From G965232465 sp965276005 (GTDB lineage: Bacteria; Pseudomonadota; Alphaproteobacteria; JAQWUY01), in assembly GCA_965276005.1 (NCBI GenBank), contig OZ254962.1:1240001-1304000 (forward strand): 64,000 nucleotides of DNA, in the 5' to 3' direction. Of this stretch, positions 27,778 to 35,811 are shown piece by piece. Positions within the stretch are counted from its first letter, which is position 1. Every line of letters begins with the position of its first letter. A program made the translations under genes and the position numbers. The notes under the pieces were generated by a model. It was not told the DNA's origin, did not search any database, and saw only the letters and a program-made list of their open reading frames with translations.

Positions 27778-27806
27778 TTGCACTGGCGATAAAAATTGCA
27801 TATAAT
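27778..27806 (+). promoter_or_regulatory. Promoter of the corrinoid-protein gene
   Basis: TTGCAC at 27778-27783, a 17-bp spacer, and a perfect TATAAT at 27801-27806. The start near 27813 gives a leader of about 43 bases containing AGGA before the ATG. Confidence 0.7.
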
Positions 27807-27855
27807 GCCCCAAATTGTACCATTGTAACCGTATACGCACTTTTAGGAATACAAC

Positions 27856-28545
27856 ATGAGCGAAGAAGATGTATTAGACTTAAACACCTTAAACGACACA
27901 GAACTGACCGAACAAATGTGGGACGACCTGTATGATGGGTTAAACGATGAAATTGTCGAAGGCACCCAAATTTTGTTAGGTCGGGGGTGGGCACCCTACA
28001 AAGTGCTTACCGAAGCCTTAGTCGAAGGCATGCGTATTGTTGGCGATGATTTCCGTGACGGTATCTTGTTCGTACCAGAAGTCCTTATGTCCGCTAACGC
28101 TATGAAAGCGGGCATGGCAATTTTACGCCCATTGCTGGCAGAATCCGGTGCCCCTCGGTTGGGGGTATTGGTGATTGGCACCGTCAAAGGCGACATTCAC
28201 GACATTGGCAAAAACCTTGTCGGTATGATGATGGAGGGGGCGGGTTTCGAAGTGATCGATCTGGGTATCAACACGGATGCGGATCAATTTATCACCGCTA
28301 TGCACGACCACAAGGCGGATATTTTGGGGATGTCGGCATTGCTGACCACCACCATGCCATATATGAAAGTGGTTATCGATACTTTAAAGCAACAAAACAA
28401 ACGCAACGATTATATTATCATGGTCGGCGGTGCCCCCCTAAATGCAGAGTTCGGACGGGAAGTCGGTGCCGATGCGTACTGTGCCGATGCGGCAGTAGCG
28501 GTGGAAACCGCCAAAAAACTCATGGCAGAGCGGACGGCAATTTGA
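27856..28545 (+). CDS. Methyltransferase cognate corrinoid (B12-binding) protein
   Basis: 229 residues. An N-terminal helical cap domain (LLGRGWAPYKVLTEALVEGMRIVGDDF...) is followed by a Rossmann B12 domain with the base-off signature GDIHDIGKN (Asp113, His115, Gly118), plus LGMSALLTTTMP and MVGGAPLN. Such proteins shuttle a methyl group on cobalamin between a substrate-specific methyltransferase (methylamines, methoxylated compounds) and an acceptor such as tetrahydrofolate. No partner methyltransferase is in the window; the next gene is the small 'virulence factor' family protein with which it is often linked in alphaproteobacteria. Confidence 0.9.
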   Translation: MSEEDVLDLNTLNDTELTEQMWDDLYDGLNDEIVEGTQILLGRGWAPYKVLTEALVEGMRIVGDDFRDGILFVPEVLMSANAMKAGMAILRPLLAESGAPRLGVLVIGTVKGDIHDIGKNLVGMMMEGAGFEVIDLGINTDADQFITAMHDHKADILGMSALLTTTMPYMKVVIDTLKQQNKRNDYIIMVGGAPLNAEFGREVGADAYCADAAVAVETAKKLMAERTAI

Positions 28546-28591
28546 TACAGTACGCACAAAAAAGGTAATGTATATATAAGGTATATAACAC

Positions 28592-28891
28592 ATGGCACAG
28601 TTGATCGAAGTGTGGTGGAAAGATATTCCCGCCCAAGTTATTGTTAAAAAATCCCGACAGGAACAGTATAAATATGTCCTACACGAACGGTTTGAAAAAG
28701 CCATAGACCGCATGGCAATGCGGGGGCGGGATATGGATGCGGATGCGTACTTAGCCGGGTTTCACAAGACCGCCCCTGTGGCGGTTGCGGGCGATGATTA
28801 CCAACACATCGCCACTGTGCGAGGCAAGCAACTAGAAGCCGAATACACGGACGCAAAATTGGAATCGATTATTCGATCGGCAAAGGGCTAA
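28592..28891 (+). CDS. Small 'virulence factor' family protein
   Basis: 99 residues with the conserved opening EVWWKDIPAQVIV and a middle helix RFEKAIDRMAMRGRDMDADAYL, matching a small family named virulence factor in annotation (the name is historical, and no role in virulence is established). In alphaproteobacteria it commonly neighbours corrinoid methyl-transfer genes, as here (46 bases downstream of the corrinoid protein), so a role in one-carbon transfer is inferred. Confidence 0.6.
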   Translation: MAQLIEVWWKDIPAQVIVKKSRQEQYKYVLHERFEKAIDRMAMRGRDMDADAYLAGFHKTAPVAVAGDDYQHIATVRGKQLEAEYTDAKLESIIRSAKG

Positions 28892-28893
28892 TA

Positions 28894-29535
28894 TTATTGG
28901 GGATTATAAAGGGTTTGCCCCCAGTGTGCATCAGGGTTTTGCAGGATGATTTCCATAAAAATAGGCAGCACTCTCTCTAAAATTTTACGGGAGGTTATTA
29001 GTTGTGGACGGTTGATTTTGCTCTCATATGTGGCGGAACCGTGTAATATTTGATTGCGAAGGACATACATACGATCGAACAATATGCCCAATATAAACAG
29101 GGTATTTTTTTTGGATAGTGCTTTGTTTACAAGGGATTTTTCCCGTTTAAAACTGTATTCCCAATTATCGTATCCCCGAACACCTTGCGTGTGTTTCCAA
29201 AACGGTTCAAAAATGTATTGGTTATTCAATAATCCCCGAACTTGATTGGTAAAACTTACCCACAAAATATCATAAATAGTACTTTGTGTATCTAACGACA
29301 ACACCTCCTTGAAAAACACTTTAAACTGGTTTCGTTCGTTATGCAAGGCATTATCGATGCTGCCATACATGGCATTAAAAGCAATCCAAGAAAACACATA
29401 AAATTTGTCATCGTCATCATAGCAAGAATTGGCACAGCAAAGCCAGCTGTTGACACGGTGGCATCGCAACGCCACTGTATTTTGCGTCGAATCCAGCTGT
29501 TTTTTTAAATGTTGATAATGGTCTGTGTTGTACAT
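28894..29535 (-). CDS. HEPN-like protein of unknown role
   Basis: 213 residues, mostly helical. WIAFNAMYG near the N-terminus and RNQILHG near the C-terminus (the R-N-x3-H pattern, Rx4H) are typical of HEPN domains, many of which are RNases in toxin or phage-defence systems while others are structural. No antitoxin (MNT) partner is adjacent. It starts 3 bases after the MOSC gene stop on the same strand, so it may simply be co-transcribed with it. It ends 2 bases from the convergent virulence-factor gene. The composition is more AT-rich than its neighbours, which hints at transfer. Confidence 0.6.
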   Translation of the reverse strand: MYNTDHYQHLKKQLDSTQNTVALRCHRVNSWLCCANSCYDDDDKFYVFSWIAFNAMYGSIDNALHNERNQFKVFFKEVLSLDTQSTIYDILWVSFTNQVRGLLNNQYIFEPFWKHTQGVRGYDNWEYSFKREKSLVNKALSKKNTLFILGILFDRMYVLRNQILHGSATYESKINRPQLITSRKILERVLPIFMEIILQNPDAHWGQTLYNPQ

Positions 29536-29538
29536 GGC

Positions 29539-30372
29539 TTATATAAGGGTAACCTTATCCCCTACGGATAGTGTAATGGGTGTATCTATATGGAAAATGC
29601 TGTTGGTGGCAAACCAGTTTGTCGGGGTACCACGCATTTTTTTTAGGCTTGCCCGCATGTTGTGTGCGGTTTTTTCGCCTGTGATGGGGTCTAAGTCGGG
29701 AATGGGGCAGCGGCTACACGGGGTACAGAATCGCCCTTGCACTGTCTGTCCATTGGCGGTGGCAACACAAAACCGTCGAAAGTGCGACCCCACATCGGCG
29801 GGACAATCTTGCAAAACAATGTTACAGCGGAACCGTTCGATGGCAATAGGCTGTTGCCCACAGGCACACAGATACGCATTTACCGCCCGCATATCGGCAA
29901 CATCGGCAATTGTATAAGGATAGCCATCGGCAAACTGAACGGTGGCATGGGAATCATCGGCAACACACCGCACCGCCGATGGGGCAAATTTTACCAATTG
30001 GGCGGGGGTTTGTAAAAAGTGCGTTAAGGCAACGGACAAGCGGATACTTTTTGCATCATCGAGCGGATCTTGTACCATCGCCGGCACGGTATCACGCCAC
30101 ACTGTTGCCTGTGTCATATCGCCAACAAGGTCATGGGCAATGGTGAACCCATACGCCCCGAACTGTAGGTGCAATGCCACATCATCAACCCGGCAAACAA
30201 CCTGTGCCATCTTGGCAACGGTGCGTTGCGTATACATACCCCCCGTCTCAGGATGCACACAAAGCCATTGCCGATCGTATTGTAACCCCGCCGCCAAAGC
30301 CACAGAATTCGAAACCTTAATCCCCCGAAAAGACTTAACGGGATAAATATACAAAGCGTGTATAGTCGTCAT
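29539..30372 (-). CDS. MOSC-domain molybdenum cofactor sulfurase C-terminal-like protein
   Basis: 277 residues from ATG 30372. MOSC N-terminal beta-barrel domain (IHALYIYPVKSFRGI, GLQYDRQWL) then the MOSC domain (RFRCNIVLQ, CTPCSRCPIPDLDP with the conserved Cys). Relatives such as YcbX and mARC bind Moco and reduce N-hydroxylated compounds; some also carry a 2Fe-2S domain, absent here. A longer frame reaching 30594 has no ribosome-binding site and lacks family similarity before this methionine. It is probably co-transcribed with the HEPN-like gene. Confidence 0.85.
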   Translation of the reverse strand: MTTIHALYIYPVKSFRGIKVSNSVALAAGLQYDRQWLCVHPETGGMYTQRTVAKMAQVVCRVDDVALHLQFGAYGFTIAHDLVGDMTQATVWRDTVPAMVQDPLDDAKSIRLSVALTHFLQTPAQLVKFAPSAVRCVADDSHATVQFADGYPYTIADVADMRAVNAYLCACGQQPIAIERFRCNIVLQDCPADVGSHFRRFCVATANGQTVQGRFCTPCSRCPIPDLDPITGEKTAHNMRASLKKMRGTPTNWFATNSIFHIDTPITLSVGDKVTLI

Positions 30373-30607
30373 AACATTCTTTCTTTCCAACAAACACAGG
30401 CACAACACATACACATATGATACCACATGTATACAAAAGAAAAAATATTTTTTACACCGTTTCAAAAAACATTCGGGGCGAACACCCCCCAAACAGCCCC
30501 CTGAGGGATTTTTACAAAGTATATACCATCCCCTCACATTGCCTGCAATTGCCCCTGATTGTCCCCATCTGCTACAAACAGGCATTCTTTCCATTTGCTA
30601 TTGTCGG

Positions 30608-30886
30608 CTAGGGGGATGGCAGCTCAGGCACAAACATAGCCCACAAAGTCCACCCCAACCAAATGATAGCGATAAGAGTACCGATAAACAAACGAGTCTT
30701 AAACTCCCGCAAAACACCAAAATGCTGTTGATCATAACGCACCACAGCATACAACAACTGACCAGAAAATAACAGAGATGTCGCCACCATCACTATCTTT
30801 CCAGCAGTCTCCATCTCTGGTACGCCATACAACAGATAATACTTATAGATAAGTGCTGCTGAAAATACAATAGCCGTAATGTACAT
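30608..30886 (-). CDS. Small three-helix membrane protein, unknown
   Basis: 92 residues with three probable membrane segments: residues 2-20, about 28-48 and about 68-86, separated by a charged loop RYDQQHFGVLREFKTR. No family is recognised. Its ATG directly follows the TAA of the preceding 49-residue gene (TAAATG), so the two are translationally linked. It lacks its own ribosome-binding site except within that gene. A holin-like function is possible but unsupported. Confidence 0.6.
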   Translation of the reverse strand: MYITAIVFSAALIYKYYLLYGVPEMETAGKIVMVATSLLFSGQLLYAVVRYDQQHFGVLREFKTRLFIGTLIAIIWLGWTLWAMFVPELPSP

Positions 30887-31036
30887 TTAGCCGAATTTTT
30901 TAAACACCAAAGTTGCAATAAAGGCAAAAACAGCACCCAAACCGACCGCAACCAGCGTTGGAGAAAGCAACCCCGCAGCCGCACCGCCAAATACCACATT
31001 GTTGACATCGTTTCTGGTAATGCTAAAAGTATCCAT
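30887..31036 (-). CDS. 49-residue membrane peptide gene
   Basis: Starts with an ideal ribosome-binding site (TAGGAGGG, 4-9 bases before ATG at 31036). Encodes MDTFSITRNDVNNVVFGG then a single hydrophobic segment of about 25 residues and a basic KKFG end. No family recognised. The strong ribosome-binding site and the exact TAAATG junction with the next gene are the evidence that it is real. Confidence 0.6.
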   Translation of the reverse strand: MDTFSITRNDVNNVVFGGAAAGLLSPTLVAVGLGAVFAFIATLVFKKFG

Positions 31037-31180
31037 CACGCCCTCCTACCTTTTTGACAGTCGACCAACTCGTCCGCCTTCGATACTTAATACATAGAAC
31101 ACCTGTACATACTTGTCAACACATTTTTTAATATTCTTTATGCCATGCCCAATTTTACCATCACCCGCTTACTTAAAGGT

Positions 31181-31213
31181 AAAAAAACCCCCCGAGAACT
31201 TTTTACAGGGGGG
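31181..31213 (-). terminator. Rho-independent terminator on the minus strand
   Basis: Read on the minus strand: CCCCCC (31213-31208), a 14-base loop, GGGGGG (31193-31188), then seven T (31187-31181). It ends a transcript coming from 31.2-32.2 kb, i.e. grpE and any small gene behind it. Confidence 0.8.
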
Positions 31214-31263
31214 CGTTATAGTAGAGAGAAAAGATCAGAGATATAAGTTAAATTCCTACCACC

Positions 31264-31449
31264 TCATCCAAAAACAGCACCAACACACCATCTCAGGAAC
31301 AATGTGTCCCACCAGACGCACCGCAAAAAATAGGTTTTCATAACATATACTTTCCCATTCTCTGCAGGTCTACATGTATGTAACAATTGTACAAAACACT
31401 CTGCAGCTTCACGAAGTGCGAACACATTCTGTACTCTTACCCACTCCAT
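31264..31449 (-). CDS. Possible 61-residue ORF between grpE and its terminator
   Basis: An ATG at 31449 preceded by GAAGAG at 8 bases. The product has a hydrophobic C-terminal half with several Trp/Cys and no known family. Support is weak: the region may instead be an untranslated grpE tail or a small RNA ending at the terminator at 31181-31213. Apart from this frame, 31037-31589 holds no other gene that I can support. Confidence 0.3.
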   Translation of the reverse strand: MEWVRVQNVFALREAAECFVQLLHTCRPAENGKVYVMKTYFLRCVWWDTLFLRWCVGAVFG

Positions 31450-31589
31450 AAAATAAACTCTTCTACCTTAACAAGTATCATAGTACCTGAATTGTGTTGT
31501 TTATTATCAAAAACCGTATAAAGCGGTGGTATTACGAACAATCTCTTTGTTTTTGTTGTATTAAAAATTTTGTTTTTTGCCAAGATTTT

Positions 31590-32207
31590 TTATATATTCT
31601 CTACCGATACTGTATGTGTGTCTTTGCTTGGGGTCTTTGCCACATGCACCATTGCGGGTTTTAACAGGCGGTCGTGCAACATATAGCCTGCGGACATGAC
31701 GAAAGCCACTTTTCCCACCTCGATGTCAGCGGTTTCGGTTTCCCCCATAGCCTGATGGACATTGTGGTCAAAATCATCCCCTACAGTGGGTAAAATTTGC
31801 TGAATACCGTTGCGATGAAACGCATTGTTAAATTCCGTTACCACCATATCCAACCCAAACGACAGATTGTTTAAAGCGGGAATATTTTTCTTGTCATCTT
31901 CGGAAATAGACGCCACCGCCATCCGTAGGTTATCGGCAACACTAAACAGGTCACGGGCAAGCGTGGAACACCCGTATTTGCGTTCTTTGGCAATTTCTTC
32001 GTCTGTGCGTTTACGCATGTTTTGCACATCGGCAATTGCCCGCAACACATCGTTGCTGGATTGTGCCAACTTTTGTTGTAAAATAGCCACCTGCTGTTCA
32101 GCGGGCAAGTCTTCGAACAGGGGTTCTGGTGCCGCTTGTTGTTCTGCCCCGGTATCTTCGGTGACTTGGTCGTCGTCTTGTATTATAGTGTCGTCCTGTT
32201 TTACCAT
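31590..32207 (-). CDS. grpE: Nucleotide exchange factor GrpE
   Basis: 205 residues: an acidic, Gln/Glu-rich disordered N-terminus, a long coiled coil (QKLAQSSNDVLRAIADVQNMRKRTDEE), and the C-terminal beta-domain with the GrpE signature (FNPN-like region ILPTVGDDFDHNVHQAMGE and VMSAGYMLHDRLLKPAMVHVAK). It ejects ADP from DnaK in the folding cycle. It diverges from dnaK across 240 bases carrying heat-shock promoters for both. Confidence 0.95.
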   Translation of the reverse strand: MVKQDDTIIQDDDQVTEDTGAEQQAAPEPLFEDLPAEQQVAILQQKLAQSSNDVLRAIADVQNMRKRTDEEIAKERKYGCSTLARDLFSVADNLRMAVASISEDDKKNIPALNNLSFGLDMVVTEFNNAFHRNGIQQILPTVGDDFDHNVHQAMGETETADIEVGKVAFVMSAGYMLHDRLLKPAMVHVAKTPSKDTHTVSVENI

Positions 32208-32251
32208 GATATAATCCTATGTTTGCTAAAATATGTTGTGCTATACCGTAT

Positions 32252-32279
32252 ATATAAGGGATAAGACGGCACTTTCAAG
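32252..32279 (-). promoter_or_regulatory. RpoH (sigma-32) heat-shock promoter of grpE
   Basis: Minus strand: CTTGAAA (32279-32273), 12 bases, CCCTTATAT (32260-32252), close to the sigma-32 consensus CTTGAAA / CCCCATNT. It faces grpE with a leader of about 40 bases. Confidence 0.7.
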
Positions 32280-32318
32280 TGTTATTTTTAAGATAGGTGA
32301 AAAAAATCAAATATGTCC

Positions 32319-32347
32319 CTTGAAAAGTCAAAAAAACGCCCCCATAT
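32319..32347 (+). promoter_or_regulatory. RpoH (sigma-32) heat-shock promoter of dnaKJ
   Basis: CTTGAAA at 32319-32325, a 14-base spacer and CCCCATAT at 32340-32347 match the sigma-32 consensus exactly. Transcription from about 32354 leaves a leader of about 94 bases made mostly of a short tandem repeat. Confidence 0.85.
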
Positions 32348-32361
32348 GTGTACCATGACAC

Positions 32362-32419
32362 GGGCAACAGCCCTTAACAAGGGAAACAACCCCTAACAAG
32401 GGGCAACAGCCCTTAACAA
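32362..32419 (+). repeat. Three short tandem repeats in the dnaK leader
   Basis: Three units of 19-20 bases (32362-32380, 32381-32399, 32400-32419), the first and third nearly identical (GGGCAACAGCCCTTAACAA). Each can pair within itself (GGGCAACAGCCC) or with its neighbour (CCCTTAACAAGGG, CCCCTAACAAGGGG), so the dnaK 5' leader can form competing small hairpins. Confidence 0.75.
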
Positions 32420-32447
32420 CAGATTTTAAATTTGAAAGGAAGAAATT

Positions 32448-34355
32448 ATGGCAAAAGTAATTGGTATTGATTTGGGTACGACAAATTCTTGTGTATCCGT
32501 TATGGATGGGGCGTCCCCACGGGTTATTGAAAATGTAGAAGGGGCAAGAACAACGCCATCTATTGTGGCTTTCACAGACTCAGAAAGACTGGTCGGCGAC
32601 ACGGCAAAACGGCAAGCGGTAACCAATCCAAAAAACACTTTGTTTGGGGTAAAACGCTTAATCGGGCGGCGGTTTGATGACCCAGCAGTAAAAAAAGATT
32701 TAAAAATTGCCCCGTTCGATATTGTAAAAGCCGACAACGGGGATGCGTGGGTAGCCGCCAACGGTGAAAAGTACGCACCGGCACAAATTTCCGCATTCGT
32801 GTTGCAAAAAATGAAAGAAACCGCCGAAAAGCACTTGGGCGAAACCGTATCACAGGCGGTGATTACCGTCCCTGCATACTTTAACGACGCCCAGCGGCAA
32901 GCGACAAAAGATGCGGGAAAAATTGCCGGCTTGGAAGTGTTGCGGATTATTAACGAACCCACCGCCGCCGCACTGGCGTACGGTATGGATAAAAAATCCT
33001 CTGGTACCATTGTGGTATACGACTTGGGCGGTGGGACATTTGATGTGTCGATACTTGAAATTGGCGATGGGGTGTTCGAAGTCAAATCGACCAACGGCGA
33101 TACTTTCTTGGGCGGCGAAGACTTTGACCAAGCGGTGATTAACCATTTAGCGGAAGCGTTTCAAAAATCTGATGGCATCGATCTTCGCAACGACACAATG
33201 GCATTACAACGCCTAAAAGAGGCAGCGGAAAAAGCCAAAATCGAACTGTCAACGGCTATGACAACCGATGTCAATCTGCCGTTTATCACAGCGGACGCCA
33301 ATGGACCGAAACACTTAAATGTGAAACTTAGTCGGGCGAAACTGGAGGAATTGGTAGCGGACCTGGTAAACCGTACTTTAACCCCTTGCAAAAAAGCCTT
33401 AGACGATGCGGGTATCAAAAAATCTGATATTACGGATGTGATTTTGGTAGGCGGACAAACCCGTATGCCGAAAATTTTGGAAACTGTAACCAGCTTCTTT
33501 GGCAAGGAGCCGTCCCGTGGGGTAAACCCCGATGAAGTGGTGGCAATGGGTGCCTCTATTCAAGGGGGCGTGTTACAAGGGGATGTCAAAGATGTGTTGT
33601 TATTGGATGTAACGCCTCTGTCGTTAGGTATTGAAACTTTGGGCGGTGTGTTTACCCGTCTGATCGATCGCAACACCACCATTCCAACCAAAAAATCGCA
33701 GGTGTTTTCTACCGCCGAAGACAACCAATCCGCCGTAACTATCCATGTGTTACAAGGGGAACGAGAAATGGCATCGGACAACAAGCCGCTAGGGCAGTTT
33801 AACCTAGAAGGCATCGCCCCTGCCCCCCGTGGCGTGCCACAAGTCGAAGTCACCTTCGATATAGACGCCAACGGTATTGTCAATGTGTCGGCAAAAGACA
33901 AAGGCACCGGCAAAGAACAAGCCATTTCCATTAAAGCAGATGGCGGATTAAGCGATGACGAAGTAGAAAAAATGGTAAAAGATGCAGAAGCCAACGCAGA
34001 AGCGGATAAAAAACGCCGTGAAGAAGTGGACACCCGCAACAACACGGAAGCATTGGTAAATTCTACAGAAAAATCTCTAAAAGAATATGGCGACAAGATT
34101 TCTGCCGAAGAAAAAACCGATATAGAAACCGCTGTAGCGGAGACAAAAACCGCTCTCGAAGGCGATGATATCGAAGCGATTAAAAGTGCATCTGAGGCAC
34201 TGTCCACAGCGGCAATGAAGCTCGGCGAAGCCATGTACAAAGCCCAAGCAGAGCAAGCCCAAGCAGAACAAGGCGAAACCCCCGATGCGGCAAATGCCGA
34301 CGATGCGGATGTGGTCGATGCGGACTATACAGAAGTGGACGCAGAAAAGAGATAA
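32448..34355 (+). CDS. dnaK: Hsp70 chaperone DnaK
   Basis: 635 residues, full length. ATPase domain with GIDLGTTNSC (5-14), VYDLGGGTFDVSI and VGGQTRMP; substrate-binding domain with LLLDVTPLSLGIET; C-terminal lid and the acidic tail ending VDADYTEVDAEKR. Binds exposed hydrophobic segments of unfolded proteins under ATP control, working with DnaJ and GrpE. GAAAGGAAG precedes the ATG by 5-6 bases. Transcribed from the heat-shock promoter at 32319-32347. Confidence 0.98.
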   Translation: MAKVIGIDLGTTNSCVSVMDGASPRVIENVEGARTTPSIVAFTDSERLVGDTAKRQAVTNPKNTLFGVKRLIGRRFDDPAVKKDLKIAPFDIVKADNGDAWVAANGEKYAPAQISAFVLQKMKETAEKHLGETVSQAVITVPAYFNDAQRQATKDAGKIAGLEVLRIINEPTAAALAYGMDKKSSGTIVVYDLGGGTFDVSILEIGDGVFEVKSTNGDTFLGGEDFDQAVINHLAEAFQKSDGIDLRNDTMALQRLKEAAEKAKIELSTAMTTDVNLPFITADANGPKHLNVKLSRAKLEELVADLVNRTLTPCKKALDDAGIKKSDITDVILVGGQTRMPKILETVTSFFGKEPSRGVNPDEVVAMGASIQGGVLQGDVKDVLLLDVTPLSLGIETLGGVFTRLIDRNTTIPTKKSQVFSTAEDNQSAVTIHVLQGEREMASDNKPLGQFNLEGIAPAPRGVPQVEVTFDIDANGIVNVSAKDKGTGKEQAISIKADGGLSDDEVEKMVKDAEANAEADKKRREEVDTRNNTEALVNSTEKSLKEYGDKISAEEKTDIETAVAETKTALEGDDIEAIKSASEALSTAAMKLGEAMYKAQAEQAQAEQGETPDAANADDADVVDADYTEVDAEKR

Positions 34356-34393
34356 CCTTTACAAACCGTGCACAAAACCCCATATCCCCCCTG

Positions 34394-34410
34394 CCCCATA
34401 TGGTATGGGG
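34394..34410 (+). promoter_or_regulatory. Hairpin between dnaK and dnaJ
   Basis: CCCCATA (34394-34400), loop TGG, TATGGGG (34404-34410), with no T-run after it. It could protect the dnaK 3' end or lower read-through into dnaJ. Confidence 0.4.
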
Positions 34411-34482
34411 GGGTACTTGCGTGTATGACGACATGCACACTTTGAAAAACCGAACGACAAACCAAAAGACGGGAATACACCA

Positions 34483-35595
34483 ATGAGCAAACAGGATTAT
34501 TATGATGTATTAGGGGTCGACAAAAACGCCGATACAGCGACTATTAAGCGGGCGTATCGCAAACAAGCGATGAAATACCACCCCGACCAAAATCCCGACG
34601 ACCCAACGGCGGAAGCAAAGTTTAAAGAAGTAAACGAAGCATGGGAAGTGCTACAAGACGATCAAAAACGATCCGCTTACGACCAATACGGACACGCAGC
34701 CTTCGAACAAGGCGGCACAGGCGGCGGCAATCCGTTCGGTCAAGGGGGGTTCGGCGGGGCGGATTTTGGCGATATTTTCGGCGATTTCTTTGGGGCTAAC
34801 AACCGCAGACAAGCAGGACCACAAGCGGGTAGCGACTTACAATATGAACTCAATATTTCGCTGCAAGACGCCTTTCACGGTAAAACCGTTGATTTATCCA
34901 TCGCCACCGCTAAAAAATGTAAATCGTGTGACGGACATGGGGGCAGCGGACGCACAGCATGTGGCATATGTGGCGGACAAGGCGTCATCCGCCGCCAACA
35001 AGGATTTTTTGTCACCGAACAGACCTGTCACGCCTGTCGAGGGGAAGGGCAGAAGATTAAAAATGCCTGTACCGCATGCCGGGGACAAGGACGGGTAAAC
35101 GGTACAAAAAAATTATCCGCTACCATTCCCGCCGGCGTAGACAACGGCACCCGTATCCGCCTAAGCGGTGAAGGGGAAGCCGGTCAACGGGGGGCACCCA
35201 GTGGCGATTTGTACCTGTTTATCAATGTAAAGCCTCACGACATATTACACCGTGACGGCAACAATATTCACATGGACATGCCCGTATGCTTCACCACCGC
35301 ATGCTTAGGCGGCACCGTAGAAGTCCCCACCATCGACGGCGGACGGGTAGAAATCACCATCCCCGAAGGCACACAAGCCAACACCCGCTTCCGCATCCGT
35401 GAACGGGGCATGTCCATACTTCGTAGCAAACGCCGGGGCGATATGTTCGTCAAAGTACAAGTAGAGGTCCCCACCAACCTAAACAAACAACAGAAAGACC
35501 ACATACAAGCTTTTCGAGACACCTTAAAAAGCAAAAACCGCCCGGACAGCGAGGGTATCCTGAATAAAATCAAAAACTTTTGGGATAGTCTGTAA
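34483..35595 (+). CDS. dnaJ: Hsp40 co-chaperone DnaJ
   Basis: 370 residues. J domain with HPD (in KYHPDQNPDD, about 32-34), a G/F-rich linker (FGQGGFGGADFGDIFGDFFG), four zinc repeats CxxCxGxG (CKSCDGHG, CGICGGQG, CHACRGEG, CTACRGQG), and the C-terminal substrate-binding domains (GDLYLFINVKPHDILHRDG). Delivers substrates to DnaK and stimulates its ATPase. No heat-shock promoter of its own is seen, so it probably depends on the dnaK promoter 2.1 kb upstream. Confidence 0.97.
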   Translation: MSKQDYYDVLGVDKNADTATIKRAYRKQAMKYHPDQNPDDPTAEAKFKEVNEAWEVLQDDQKRSAYDQYGHAAFEQGGTGGGNPFGQGGFGGADFGDIFGDFFGANNRRQAGPQAGSDLQYELNISLQDAFHGKTVDLSIATAKKCKSCDGHGGSGRTACGICGGQGVIRRQQGFFVTEQTCHACRGEGQKIKNACTACRGQGRVNGTKKLSATIPAGVDNGTRIRLSGEGEAGQRGAPSGDLYLFINVKPHDILHRDGNNIHMDMPVCFTTACLGGTVEVPTIDGGRVEITIPEGTQANTRFRIRERGMSILRSKRRGDMFVKVQVEVPTNLNKQQKDHIQAFRDTLKSKNRPDSEGILNKIKNFWDSL

Positions 35596-35811
35596 TGAGG
35601 CGACAATAGTTATCCATTATTGAGACAGTGCATCACAAAATACATTACAAATAGGTAAGGCAGGAAATGAAAGGCTGGTCAGACTTTTACAATGGGAGAA
35701 CGACCACACACAAGTTTGTTGTCTAGCAAGTGGGTACCAGTTCATATAACTACCATAATTCCCCAGTGCCACTAGTCAACCTCCAAAATATAAGTCCGGT
35801 TCAAGTATTAC
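35596..35811. other. Convergent intergenic region, no gene seen
   Basis: 216 bases between dnaJ and the OLD-like gene. No ribosome-binding site, hairpin terminator or recognisable element was found, although composition shifts here from the dnaJ style to the AT-rich style of the next gene, so it may contain one edge of an inserted segment. Confidence 0.4.

Noticed and set aside
29539..30594. Longer MOSC protein starting at 30594
   Set aside because: The extra 74 residues lack family similarity and a ribosome-binding site; MTTIHALYIYPVKS at 30372 is the normal start.
33560..34240. Long Ser-rich frame antisense to dnaK
   Set aside because: Typical antisense shadow of a codon-biased gene; dnaK is certain.
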